From the NCBI GenBank assembly GCA_030066475.1, contig JASJBO010000107.1, positions 1 through 31,032 on the forward strand: 31,032 nt of DNA, read 5' to 3'. This stretch comes from Myxococcota bacterium (GTDB lineage: Bacteria; Myxococcota_A; UBA9160; PR03). Below are positions 13,653 through 21,844 of this stretch, one piece after another. The first letter of the stretch is position 1; each line of letters begins with the position of its first letter. The notes below the pieces were generated by a model. The model saw only the letters and a program-made list of their open reading frames with translations, had not been told where the DNA came from and did not search any database. Both the position numbers and the translations under genes were made by a program.

Positions 13653-16256
13653 TCAGATCGCCCCGCGGCCCGCGTACGCCGCCCGCAGCAGCTCGAGCAG
13701 CTCGCTCACCAGCGGCATGCGCGGGTTGGTGCGCAGGCTCGGGTCGGTGAAGGCGGCCTGCGCCAGCTCGGGCAGCGCCGCCTCGAACTCGGCCTCGGCC
13801 ACGCCGGCCTCCGCCAGCGAGCGCGGGATGCCGACCTCGTCGAGCAGCGCGTCGACCCGCGCGAAGAAGCGCTCGCGGCGCTCCTCCTCGCCGTGGCCGC
13901 CCAGCCCGATCACGTAGGAGAGCTGGGTGTACTTGTCGGGCGCCACGTAGGCCGAGTAGCCCGGCGCCGGCATGAACTTGGTGGGGATGCGCGCGTTGTA
14001 GCGGATCACGTGCGACAGGAAGATGCCGTTGGCGCGGCCGTGCGAGATGCCGAAGCGGGCGCCCACCGCGTGGGCGAGCGCGTGGTTCACGCCCACGAAG
14101 GCGTTCGAGAACGCCAGGCCCGCGAGCGTGGCCGCGTTGGCCATCGCGGTGCGCGCCTCGAGGTCCGCGCCGTTCGCGACCGCGCGCGGCAGGCTCTCGA
14201 AGATCAGGCGCGCGGCCTGCACGCAGAAGGCGTCGGTGTAGGGCGAGGCGAAGATCGACACCGCCGCCTCGAGCGCGTGGGTGAGGGCGTCGATCCCGGT
14301 GTCGGCGGTCACCGACGGCGGCATGCTGAGCGCCAGCAGCGGGTCGACGATCGCCATGTCCGGCACCAGCGAGTAGTCCACCAGGGTGACCTTGCGCCGG
14401 CCGTCCGAGAGCACGGTGGCGGGCGACACCTCGGACCCGGTGCCGCTGGTGGTGGGCACCGCCACCAGCTTCAGCGTGTGCGCGATCTGCGGGTAGCGGG
14501 CCACGCGCTTGCGCGCGTCGAGGAACGGGAACGCCAGCTCCGCGACGGTCAGCTCCGGGTTCTCGTAGAAGAGCCGCATCGCCTTGCCGGCGTCGAGCAC
14601 CGAGCCGCCCCCCACCGCCACCAGCAGGTCGGGGTCGAGCCGCCGCAGCGTGTCCACGCCCGCCCGCACCTGCGCCTCGGTCGGCTCGGGGGCGATCTCC
14701 GAGAACACGTGCACCGTCTCGGCGGCCAGGTGCTCGCGCACCTGCTCGGCCACGCCGCGCCGCTCTCCGTCGGCGTCGGTCACGATCATCGCGGCGCGCG
14801 CCGCGACCTCGCGCAGGTTCTCGAGCGCGCCGGCGTTGAAGTAGGTGTCGGAGGGCACCCGGAACCACTGGGGCGGCGTGAGCCGACGGGAGACGGTCTT
14901 CACGTTGAGCAGGTTCCTGACGTTGACGTTGTCGGTGGTGGTCGAGCCGCCCCAGGTCCCGCAGCCGAGCGAGAAGGTGGGCGTGAGCGAGTTGTAGACG
15001 CCGCCCAGCGCGCCGACCGCCGTGGGCGCGTTGACCAGGATGCGGCCGGTGCGCACGGTGCGGGCGTAGTGCTCGACCACGGACTCGTCCGTGGCGTAGA
15101 CGGCCGAGGTGTGGCCCAGGCCGCCCTGCTCGGTCACCAGCTCGCAGGCCGCGATCCCGTGCTCGACCGCGGGGGAGCGCACCAGGCCGAGCACCGGCAT
15201 CAGCTTCTCGTGCACCAGCGGGTGGCGCGCCAGCGCCTCGAGCTCGCTGGGCAGCGGCGCCAGCAGCACCTTGGTGCCCTCGGCCACGTCGAAGCCGGCC
15301 AGCTCGCCCAGCTGGATGGGCGAGCGCCCGACCGCGCGGATGTCGGGATCGCCGCCGTCCAGGAAGGCCACCTTCGACAGCCGCTGCACCTCGTCCTCGT
15401 CGAGCAGCCGCGCGCCCATGCGCTGGAACTCGGCGACCGTCGCGTCGTAGATCGGCTCGTCGATCACGCAGGTCTGCTCGGCCGGGCAGATCACCGAGGC
15501 GTCGAAGGTCTTCGAGATCAGCACGTCCACCACCGCGCTGCGCACGTCGGCGGTGCGGTGCAGGTAGACGGGCGCGTTGCCGGGCCCGACGCTGATCACG
15601 GGCTTCCCGGACGCGTTGGAGAGCGCCACGATCTTCGGACCGCCGGTGGTCCAGATGAAGTCGATGCCCGGGTGCTGGAACAGGTAGTGGGTGACCTCGC
15701 GCGGCGCGTCGGGGATCACCTGGAGCGCCCCGGGCGGCAGGCCCGCGCGCTCGCCCGCCTCGCCCAGGATCTCGACGCTGCGCAGCGCGCACTGGATGGC
15801 GCGCGGCGAGGGCCGGAACACGATGGCGTTGCGGGTCTTGGCGGCGACGATGGCCTTGAACAGCGCCGTCGAGGTGGGGTTCGTGACCGGCAGGATCGCC
15901 ATCACCACGCCGATCGGCTCGGCCACGTACTGGATGTTGCGCTCGGGCTCCTCGCCGATCACGCCGACCGTCTTCTGGTCCTTCAGGTAGTCGTAGAGGA
16001 ACTCGGTGGCCACGTAGTTCTTGACCACCTTGTCCTCGAAGACGCCGAAGCCGGTCTCCTCGGTCGCGACCCGGGCCAGCTCCACGGCCGCCTCGAGGCC
16101 GGCCACCACCATGGCCCAGACGATGCGGTCCACCGCCTCCTGGTCGAGCTGGCGGAAGGCGTCGGCCGCGGCCCGGCTGCGCGCCACGATCTCGTCGAGC
16201 TCGGCCACCCGCTGCGGGTCGAGCGCCGGTGCCCCGGCCGTTTCCTGGGTCGCCAT
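13653..16256 (-). CDS. adhE: bifunctional aldehyde-alcohol dehydrogenase AdhE
   Basis: AdhE reduces acetyl-CoA (or other acyl-CoA) to aldehyde and then alcohol using NADH; it assembles into filaments called spirosomes in the cytoplasm. The 867-residue length is typical. The N-terminal aldehyde dehydrogenase domain (about 1-440) has the catalytic Cys257 in ASVICPAEQT. The C-terminal iron-type alcohol dehydrogenase domain has VAVGGGSVLDAGKA, PTTSGTGSEVSPATV and the metal ligands in DTGIDALTHALEA and HALAHAVGARFGISHG. The ATG at 16256 follows GAGGAGG by 5 nt. An upstream in-frame ATG at 16370 would add an unrelated basic stretch and is rejected. It diverges from feoA across 185 bp and shares a strand with the acyl-CoA dehydrogenase-like gene downstream. 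Confidence 0.95.
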   Translation of the reverse strand: MATQETAGAPALDPQRVAELDEIVARSRAAADAFRQLDQEAVDRIVWAMVVAGLEAAVELARVATEETGFGVFEDKVVKNYVATEFLYDYLKDQKTVGVIGEEPERNIQYVAEPIGVVMAILPVTNPTSTALFKAIVAAKTRNAIVFRPSPRAIQCALRSVEILGEAGERAGLPPGALQVIPDAPREVTHYLFQHPGIDFIWTTGGPKIVALSNASGKPVISVGPGNAPVYLHRTADVRSAVVDVLISKTFDASVICPAEQTCVIDEPIYDATVAEFQRMGARLLDEDEVQRLSKVAFLDGGDPDIRAVGRSPIQLGELAGFDVAEGTKVLLAPLPSELEALARHPLVHEKLMPVLGLVRSPAVEHGIAACELVTEQGGLGHTSAVYATDESVVEHYARTVRTGRILVNAPTAVGALGGVYNSLTPTFSLGCGTWGGSTTTDNVNVRNLLNVKTVSRRLTPPQWFRVPSDTYFNAGALENLREVAARAAMIVTDADGERRGVAEQVREHLAAETVHVFSEIAPEPTEAQVRAGVDTLRRLDPDLLVAVGGGSVLDAGKAMRLFYENPELTVAELAFPFLDARKRVARYPQIAHTLKLVAVPTTSGTGSEVSPATVLSDGRRKVTLVDYSLVPDMAIVDPLLALSMPPSVTADTGIDALTHALEAAVSIFASPYTDAFCVQAARLIFESLPRAVANGADLEARTAMANAATLAGLAFSNAFVGVNHALAHAVGARFGISHGRANGIFLSHVIRYNARIPTKFMPAPGYSAYVAPDKYTQLSYVIGLGGHGEEERRERFFARVDALLDEVGIPRSLAEAGVAEAEFEAALPELAQAAFTDPSLRTNPRMPLVSELLELLRAAYAGRGAI

Positions 16257-16405
16257 CGCAGCCTCCTCGCGTCCCCCGCCCCGAGCGGGAAGCAAGGGAC
16301 GTGCCCCGGCCCGGCGCCCGAGCTGCCAGTAGGGCTCGCTCTCGTGCGGCGCTTCGCCCCACCGCGACAATGTGCGACAGCCGCGGGGTAAGAGCCAGGG
16401 CTCAA

Positions 16406-16422
16406 CTGAACTTGAATGTCAG
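16406..16422. promoter_or_regulatory. 17-bp imperfect dyad upstream of feoA, candidate operator
   Basis: CTGAACTTGAATGTCAG has the symmetric form CTGA-nn-TT-n-AA-nn-TCAG, with six of eight arm positions paired. It sits in a locally AT-rich patch, overlapping the -35 area of the feoA promoter. It does not match the Fur or DtxR/IdeR consensus as I know them, so the regulator is open. Confidence 0.45.
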
Positions 16423-16429
16423 AATCGGT

Positions 16430-16435
16430 TAGCTT
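16430..16435 (+). promoter_or_regulatory. -10 hexamer TAGCTT, leaderless spacing to feoA
   Basis: TAGCTT ends 6 nt before the feoA ATG at 16442. No Shine-Dalgarno sequence is present in the six-base gap or just upstream. Confidence 0.45.
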
Positions 16436-16441
16436 CTCGCG

Positions 16442-16699
16442 ATGAATGCGCCCCCGCCGGAAGCGATCGAGCTCGCCGCGCTGGAGATCGGCTGCCGCGG
16501 GCGGATCGCGCCGGCCGCGAGCCCCGACCCGGTCGCCCCCCGGCTGCGCGACCTGGGCCTGGTGCCGGGCACCCGCGTCGAGCTGACGCGCCGTGGCCCG
16601 CTGGGCGACCCCGTCGAGCTGGAGCTGCGCGGCTATCGCATCTGCCTGCGCGGGCGCGACCTCGCGGGCCTGCGCGTGCACCTCGCACCCGACGCGTGA
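16442..16699 (+). CDS. feoA: ferrous iron transport protein A
   Basis: FeoA is a small SH3-like cytoplasmic protein that assists FeoB in ferrous iron uptake. The 85-residue product shows the family pattern: IELAALEIGCRGRI, RLRDLGLVPGTRVELTRRGP and VELELRGYRICLRGRDLAGL, ending shortly after. The ATG at 16442 gives the normal length of 75-90 residues. The stop overlaps the feoB start in a GTGA junction. An imperfect 17-bp dyad and a TAGCTT hexamer lie just upstream, suggesting regulated and possibly leaderless expression. Confidence 0.92.
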   Translation: MNAPPPEAIELAALEIGCRGRIAPAASPDPVAPRLRDLGLVPGTRVELTRRGPLGDPVELELRGYRICLRGRDLAGLRVHLAPDA

Positions 16700-18603
16700 G
16701 CGCCGCCGCCGTCCCCACGCCACTGCGGGTCGCCCTGGTCGGGGCGCCCAACGCGGGCAAGACCACCGTGTTCAACGCGCTCACTGGCGGCAGCGCGCGG
16801 GTGGGCAACTACCCGGGCGTGACCGTGGAGCGGCGCGAGGCCGACGTGCGGCGCGCGGGGCGCCCGATCCGCCTGCTCGACCTGCCCGGCACCTACGGCC
16901 TGAACGCGGAGACCGCGGACGAGGCGGTGGTGGAGCAGATGCTGAGCGGCTCGATCGCCGACGAGGCGCTGCCCGACGCCCTGCTGCTGGTGGTCGACGC
17001 CACCACGCTCGAGCGCGGCCTCGGCCTCGTCTACGAGGTGCTCCAGGCGCACGCCGACCGGCCCTGCGCGCTGGCGCTCACCATGGTCGACGAGCTGCGC
17101 GCGCGCGGCGGCCGGCTCGACCTTCAGGCCCTCTCGCGGCGGCTCGGTGTACCGGTATTCCCGATCGTCGGCCACCGCGGCGTCGGCATGGACGCGCTGC
17201 GCCGCGCGCTCGAGACGCCCGAAGACTGGGGCCGGCCTCGACCGCTGCCCGCGGCGGCCGGCGGGACGGAGCGCTTCGCCTGGGTCGACCAGGTCTGGCG
17301 CGAGATCGAGACGGCGCGGCCCGACCGCGACCGCCGCACCGACCGCCTGGACCGCGTGCTGCTGCACCCGGTGGCCGGCGGCCTGGTGTTCGGCGCGGTG
17401 ATGGTGCTCGTGTTCCAGAGCATCTTCGCGTGGGCGGTGCCCGCGATGGACCTCATCGACGCGGGCTTCGCGCAGCTCGGAACGTGGTCGCGCGCGGTGC
17501 TGCCGCCGGGCCTGCTGACCGATTTGTGGACCGACGGCGTCCTCGCGGGCGTCGGCTCGGTCGTGATCTTCCTGCCGCAGATCGTGATCCTGTTCACGCT
17601 GATCCACTTCCTCGAGGACGTGGGCTACATGGCGCGCGCGGCCTTCGTGGTGGACCGCGTGATGGGCTGGTTCGGGCTCCAGGGCCGCTCGTTCATCGTG
17701 CTGCTCTCGTGCTACGCGTGCGCGGTGCCCGGCATCCTGGCCGCGCGCACGATCCCGAGCCCGCGCGACCGGCTGGCGACGATCCTGGTGTCGCCGTTCA
17801 TGACCTGCTCGGCGCGGCTGCCGGTGTACACGCTGTTGATCGCGGCCTTCGTGCCGGCCACCGCCGTCTGGGGCCCGCTGGGCCTGCAGGGGCTCACGAT
17901 GCTCGGGCTCTACCTGCTCGGCGCCGCCACCGCGATCGGCTCGGCGGCGCTGCTCAAGGCCACCGTGGTGCGCGGCCGCACCTCGACCTTCTTCATGGAG
18001 CTGCCGCCCTATCGCGTGCCGACCGCCCGGCTGCTGGCCAACCAGGTCTGGCGCAGCGCAGCCGCCTTCCTGAAGCGCGCGGGCACCATCATCTTCGCGG
18101 CCTCGATCGCGGTGTGGGCGCTGCTCGCCTTCCCGCGCGCCGACGTGGACACCTCGCTCGCCCCGCAGGCGCAGGCCCAGGCGCAGCTCGAGGGCAGCGC
18201 CGCGGCCCACGTCGGGCGCCTGATCGAGCCGGCCATCGAGCCGCTCGGCTACGACTGGCGCATCGGCGTGGGCCTGGTCGCCAGCCTCGCCGCGCGCGAG
18301 GTGATCGTCGCGACCCTGGCGCAGATCTATGCCGTCGCCGACCCCGAGGACTTCGGCGGGCTGCGCCAGGCGCTCCAGGACGACGTCGATCCGCGCACCG
18401 GCGAGCGCAGCTTCACGCTGCCGGTGGCGCTCTCGCTGCTGGTGTTCTTCGTCTTCGCGCTCCAGTGCACCTCGACCATCGCGGTGATGGCGCGCGAGAC
18501 GGGAAGCTGGCGCTGGCCGGCGCTGGCCTTCGGCTACATGCTGGGGCTCGCCTACGGCGCGAGCTTCGTGACCTACCGCGTAGCGGGGGCGCTGCTGGGC
18601 TGA
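16696..18603 (+). CDS. feoB: ferrous iron transporter B
   Basis: FeoB is the inner-membrane permease for ferrous iron with an N-terminal GTPase-like domain. The 635-residue product starts at a GTG in a GTGA overlap with feoA. The G1 motif is GAPNAGKTT (16-24), the switch region is VGNYPGVTVE and G3 is LDLPGTYGLN (61-70). G4 reads ALTMVDE with Thr129 in place of the usual Asn of NxxD, which may loosen guanine specificity. The membrane part (from about 230) carries the two Gate repeats, including FLPQIVILFTLIHFLEDVGY, VLLSCYACAVPGILAARTI and VASLAAREVIVATLAQIY. The protein is shorter than the 773-residue E. coli form. No feoC follows; the convergent regulator gene begins 6 nt after the stop. 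Confidence 0.95.
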   Translation: MSAAAVPTPLRVALVGAPNAGKTTVFNALTGGSARVGNYPGVTVERREADVRRAGRPIRLLDLPGTYGLNAETADEAVVEQMLSGSIADEALPDALLLVVDATTLERGLGLVYEVLQAHADRPCALALTMVDELRARGGRLDLQALSRRLGVPVFPIVGHRGVGMDALRRALETPEDWGRPRPLPAAAGGTERFAWVDQVWREIETARPDRDRRTDRLDRVLLHPVAGGLVFGAVMVLVFQSIFAWAVPAMDLIDAGFAQLGTWSRAVLPPGLLTDLWTDGVLAGVGSVVIFLPQIVILFTLIHFLEDVGYMARAAFVVDRVMGWFGLQGRSFIVLLSCYACAVPGILAARTIPSPRDRLATILVSPFMTCSARLPVYTLLIAAFVPATAVWGPLGLQGLTMLGLYLLGAATAIGSAALLKATVVRGRTSTFFMELPPYRVPTARLLANQVWRSAAAFLKRAGTIIFAASIAVWALLAFPRADVDTSLAPQAQAQAQLEGSAAAHVGRLIEPAIEPLGYDWRIGVGLVASLAAREVIVATLAQIYAVADPEDFGGLRQALQDDVDPRTGERSFTLPVALSLLVFFVFALQCTSTIAVMARETGSWRWPALAFGYMLGLAYGASFVTYRVAGALLG

Positions 18604-18609
18604 GCGGCG

Positions 18610-19314
18610 TCAGGCGTCGTCCGCGCCCGCGAGCAGCTCCGCCAGCGCCTGCTCGGCCTCCGCGTCGAGGCGATGGAAGCGCACCCCCACCCCGCCGGGC
18701 GCACCCCACGCCGGCTCCTGCACGCGGACCACGACCGCCGGGAGGCGGACTCGTCGCCCGGGAAGCTCGAGGTCCAGCTCGAGCTCGGTGCCGGGCTCGA
18801 GCGGGCCTTCGGTCACCAGGAAGGCGCCGCCGGCGCGCAGGTCGTGGATGTCCCAGCAGAGCACCTGGTGCGCCTCGCCCTTGCGATCGACGACGTAGGC
18901 CGCGGCCCACGGGCTGTGCAGCCGCGGGGAAGCGTGAAACGGCGGCCCGTGGTGGCGCCGCCAGGCCGCCGCGATCGCCCGGAAGGTGATGGGCTTGGCG
19001 AGGTAGGCGATCGCGCCGAGCTCCTGAGCCGTCGCCTCGCGCTCGGGCGTGGGGCTGGCCGTGACCAGCATCACCTCGGGCCGGGGCTGCGCCATGCCCT
19101 GCACGTGCTGGAGCACCTCGAAGCCGTCGCCGTCGGGCAGCACCACGTCGGCGACCACCAGGTCGAGCTCGGGGTGGGACTCGATGCGTTCGATCGCGTC
19201 CTGGCAGCCGGCGGCCGTCAGGATGCGGTCCGCGTGAACCGCGAAGACCATCCGCATCATCTCCCGGAACACCCGGGAGTCGTCGACCAGCAGGACGCTC
19301 TTGAGTCGAAGCAA
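18610..19314 (-). CDS. response regulator, receiver plus PilZ-like domain
   Basis: The 234-residue product begins with a complete receiver domain (about 5-120): Asp11 and Asp12, phospho-acceptor Asp56 in VVADVVLPDGDGF, Thr85 and Lys107 in YLAKPIT. The C-terminal half (about 130-230) resembles PilZ, with DLRAGGAFLV near 158-167 and VGVRFHRLDAEAEQAL near the end. The cyclic-di-GMP-binding residues look diverged: the RxxxR position reads RLHSP and the D/NxSxxG motif reads DLRAGG with Arg in place of Ser, so ligand binding is doubtful. The TTG start at 19314 has AGGAGG 9 nt upstream. No histidine kinase is nearby. The gene is convergent with feoB, 6 bp apart. Confidence 0.87.
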   Translation of the reverse strand: MLRLKSVLLVDDSRVFREMMRMVFAVHADRILTAAGCQDAIERIESHPELDLVVADVVLPDGDGFEVLQHVQGMAQPRPEVMLVTASPTPEREATAQELGAIAYLAKPITFRAIAAAWRRHHGPPFHASPRLHSPWAAAYVVDRKGEAHQVLCWDIHDLRAGGAFLVTEGPLEPGTELELDLELPGRRVRLPAVVVRVQEPAWGAPGGVGVRFHRLDAEAEQALAELLAGADDA

Positions 19315-19388
19315 GCGCGCAGGCCTCCTGAAGAGTCGGCACGGGGGTCATCGGCAAGGCAGCCCTCGGACTTGACGTGTCGGGTGTC

Positions 19389-19460
19389 ATGGCCGGGGGC
19401 TGCAGCATCGTGAACAACCCCCTGGTGGCACGCGCTGAGGGCCCGCTCGAGTGCGACTGA
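19389..19460 (+). CDS. possible 23-residue small ORF
   Basis: An ATG at 19389 opens a 23-codon frame (MAGGCSIVNNPLVARAEGPL then ECD) ending in TGA, followed 19 nt later by the strong hairpin at 19480-19515. There is no good ribosome site and the frame may be chance. It is listed because an ORF followed by a hairpin is the plan of a short transcription unit in an otherwise empty 279-bp gap. Confidence 0.2.
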   Translation: MAGGCSIVNNPLVARAEGPLECD

Positions 19461-19479
19461 GCCCGCCAGCGGATCCGGC

Positions 19480-19515
19480 CACGGAGCCCCGGGGAGCGAT
19501 CCCCGGGGCCCCGTG
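19480..19515. terminator. strong 15-bp stem-loop in a divergent intergenic region
   Basis: CACGGAGCCCCGGGG (19480-19494) pairs with CCCCGGGGCCCCGTG (19501-19515) with one mismatch, around the loop AGCGAT. No T-run follows. It lies between two divergently oriented genes, where neither needs a terminator, so it may end an unannotated short transcript, act in a leader, or be a protein-binding palindrome. Confidence 0.5.
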
Positions 19516-19593
19516 CGTTCCGTCGGGGACCGCGCCCGGATCGCCTCCCGGAGCCGAGCCGGTATCCTGGCCGGCTCACGCGGAGGTGCCTTG

Positions 19594-21837
19594 ATGCGAC
19601 GGCGACGTCTCGGAATCGGTCTGGTCCTGCTCCCCTGGCTGCTGGCGCCCGGCGCGTGTCCGATCCCGGCCCTGCCGCCCCTGGCCGCAAGCCTGCCGGC
19701 CGACGGCGGCAGCGCGGCGCGCTCGGCCTGGCCGGTGCTCGACTTCGCCGCGGCCGTCTCGCCCGACGCGATCTGGCGGGTGTTCGTGCTGTGCGACGGG
19801 GAGCCGGTGCCCACCGTGCAGCACTTGCTCGACGCGGACAGCGTGGTCGTGCAGCCGGTCGGCGACCTGCCGGCGCCGGCGAGCTGCACGATGACCGTCG
19901 GCACGGTGAACGGCCCGCGGGAGATCGACTTCACCACGAGCGCACCGGGGCCGGCCTTCACGGCGATCTACGACCGCACCGACCGCGACCGGCCGCTGCC
20001 GTTCCCGGACGACGCGTTCCTCGTGCCCGACGCGAGCACCGCGACCGGCTTCGCGCTCTCGCTGGTGGTGCCGGAGGCGCCGGGCACGGCGCGCGACCTG
20101 ATCACGCGCATCGCGAACAAGGCCGCGCAGGGCTCGGACGGCTGGAGCCCGATCGGGAACCTGACGGTGCAGACCTCGCAGGCGGCGAGCTCCGCCTCGC
20201 TGCCGAGCGACCGCGCCGGCTCGCTCGACCCGCTCTCGACGATCGCGCTGGTCGACATGACCCCCGGCAGCGAGAGCTTCGGCCAGCGCATTCCCTTCTC
20301 GCTCTCGGCGCGCTCGGACACCTTCCCGCCCGAGCCGGTCGCGCACGCGCTGGTGATCTTCCCGGGCATTCCGCTCGAGCCCGAGGGGACCTACGGACTG
20401 GTCGTCACCGACCGGGTGCTCGCTCCCGGCGGCGAGCCGCTGGCGCGCGCGCCGTTCTTCGAGGCGGCGCTGGGCGCGCCGCAGCCGGGCGAGGCGCCGC
20501 AGGTCGCGGCGGTGCGCCCGCTGGCCGCGCAGGTGCTCGACGCCGCGGAGGCCCTGGCGCCGGTCCCGATCCCGCGCGACGACGTGGCGCTCGCCGTGCG
20601 CCTGACGGTGCGCAGCACCGCGCACTTCCCGGACGACCTGCTCGCGATGCGCGAGGACGTGCTGGCCACCGATCCGAACGTGCAGATCGGCTCGGTCTCG
20701 CCGGGCTTCGGCGACGTCGCCGCCTTCGTCGAGGGCAGCTTCGACGCGCCGCAGTGGATCACCGCGGTGCCGTTCGTCAACCGCGACCCGGCCGGCGACC
20801 CGCTCGCGTCGGGCACCGAGAGCATCGACTTCATCCTCGCCCTGCCCGCTGCGGCGGCCACGACGGGCGGCGCGCCCGTCATCATGTACCAGCACGGCAG
20901 CCCCGGCAGTGCCCAGGGCGAGGTGCCCGGCGCCGCGAGCCGGGTGGCGGACCTCGGCTTCGCGGTCGGGGGCTTCACCGACTCGGTCAACACGCAGTTC
21001 CCCGACTCGCTGACCCAGACCGGCGTGCTCTTCTTCCTGGTCAACCAGACCGGCGAGCTGCCCGACTACTACATCGAGACCTACGCCCAGCAGATGGCGT
21101 TCGTGCGCGCCCTGCAGTCGCTGGACGAGCTGGACGTGCTGCCGCTCGGCGCGCCCGACGGCATCCCCGACATCGACCCGAGCCAGCTCCTCTACGAGGG
21201 CATCAGCTACGGATCGAACCACGCCCAGGCGTTCCTCGCCTACGAGCCCGCCATCCAGGCGGCGGCGCTGGTGGTGGGGGCGGTCCGCTTCGTGGAGCTG
21301 CTCGAGTACCAGGACCGCACCACGCCGCTCGGCGACCCGCCGCTGATCCGCTCGGTCCTGCCGGCCAACCTGACCGGGCTGCGCGCACCCGACATCTGGA
21401 TGGGCCTGTCGCTGCTCGCCGTCACCTACGACCGCCAGGATCCGCACAACCACGCGCGCTACCTGTTCCGCGAGCCGCTCGAGGTCGACGGCACCACGCG
21501 CAAGGCCAGCCTGCTGGTGGTCGAGGGCATCGACGACAGCTTCACGAAGAACAACAGCAGCCGTTCACTGGCCTGGCAGCTCGGGCAGATCCCGCAGCTC
21601 GCGCCCGCGATCGTCCCGGTGCCCGACCTGCCGCAGCAGCCGGGCCCGATCCAGGCCAACCTCGACGCCGACACCACGGTCGCGTTCGTGCAGTTCGCGC
21701 CGCTGGGCGCGGGCGTCCCGCCGACCCCGGGCTGCGGCTTCGAAGGCCACTACTGTGCGCAGGTCGCCGTCGACGCCATCGCACAGCGGCGCCGCTTCTA
21801 TCGGAGCGCGCTCGACGGCGCGCCGGTGATCGAGTAG
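19594..21837 (+). CDS. exported esterase/lipase-like alpha/beta hydrolase
   Basis: The 747-residue product starts with a basic, hydrophobic export signal (MRRRRLGIGLVLLPWLLAPG, followed by Ala and Cys); the Cys is in a poor lipobox, so lipoprotein anchoring is uncertain. Residues about 45-140 look like an Ig-like strand-rich domain. The C-terminal two-thirds resembles an alpha/beta hydrolase: PVIMYQHGSPGS may form the oxyanion loop and YEGISYGSNHAQAF has the nucleophile elbow G-x-S-x-G with Ser538. This plan is seen in predicted secreted lipases of delta-type proteobacteria, but the substrate is unknown. The ATG at 19594 has GGAGGT 7 nt upstream and a TATCCT -10-like hexamer at 19563. The stop is 7 bp from the convergent toroid-like gene. 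Confidence 0.82.
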   Translation: MRRRRLGIGLVLLPWLLAPGACPIPALPPLAASLPADGGSAARSAWPVLDFAAAVSPDAIWRVFVLCDGEPVPTVQHLLDADSVVVQPVGDLPAPASCTMTVGTVNGPREIDFTTSAPGPAFTAIYDRTDRDRPLPFPDDAFLVPDASTATGFALSLVVPEAPGTARDLITRIANKAAQGSDGWSPIGNLTVQTSQAASSASLPSDRAGSLDPLSTIALVDMTPGSESFGQRIPFSLSARSDTFPPEPVAHALVIFPGIPLEPEGTYGLVVTDRVLAPGGEPLARAPFFEAALGAPQPGEAPQVAAVRPLAAQVLDAAEALAPVPIPRDDVALAVRLTVRSTAHFPDDLLAMREDVLATDPNVQIGSVSPGFGDVAAFVEGSFDAPQWITAVPFVNRDPAGDPLASGTESIDFILALPAAAATTGGAPVIMYQHGSPGSAQGEVPGAASRVADLGFAVGGFTDSVNTQFPDSLTQTGVLFFLVNQTGELPDYYIETYAQQMAFVRALQSLDELDVLPLGAPDGIPDIDPSQLLYEGISYGSNHAQAFLAYEPAIQAAALVVGAVRFVELLEYQDRTTPLGDPPLIRSVLPANLTGLRAPDIWMGLSLLAVTYDRQDPHNHARYLFREPLEVDGTTRKASLLVVEGIDDSFTKNNSSRSLAWQLGQIPQLAPAIVPVPDLPQQPGPIQANLDADTTVAFVQFAPLGAGVPPTPGCGFEGHYCAQVAVDAIAQRRRFYRSALDGAPVIE

Positions 21838-21844
21838 CCGGGGC

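Noticed and set aside
13893..16391. Long plus-strand open frame opposite adhE
   Set aside because: It has shadow-type composition with no motif, while adhE on the other strand is unambiguous.
16257..16441. Fur or IdeR box in the adhE-feoA gap
   Set aside because: No stretch matches the consensus well. Only the unrelated CTGA/TCAG dyad was kept, as a candidate operator.
19594..19660. Lipobox at the N-terminus of the esterase-like protein
   Set aside because: The residues before Cys are Pro-Gly-Ala, lacking the usual Leu at -3, so only general export is claimed.
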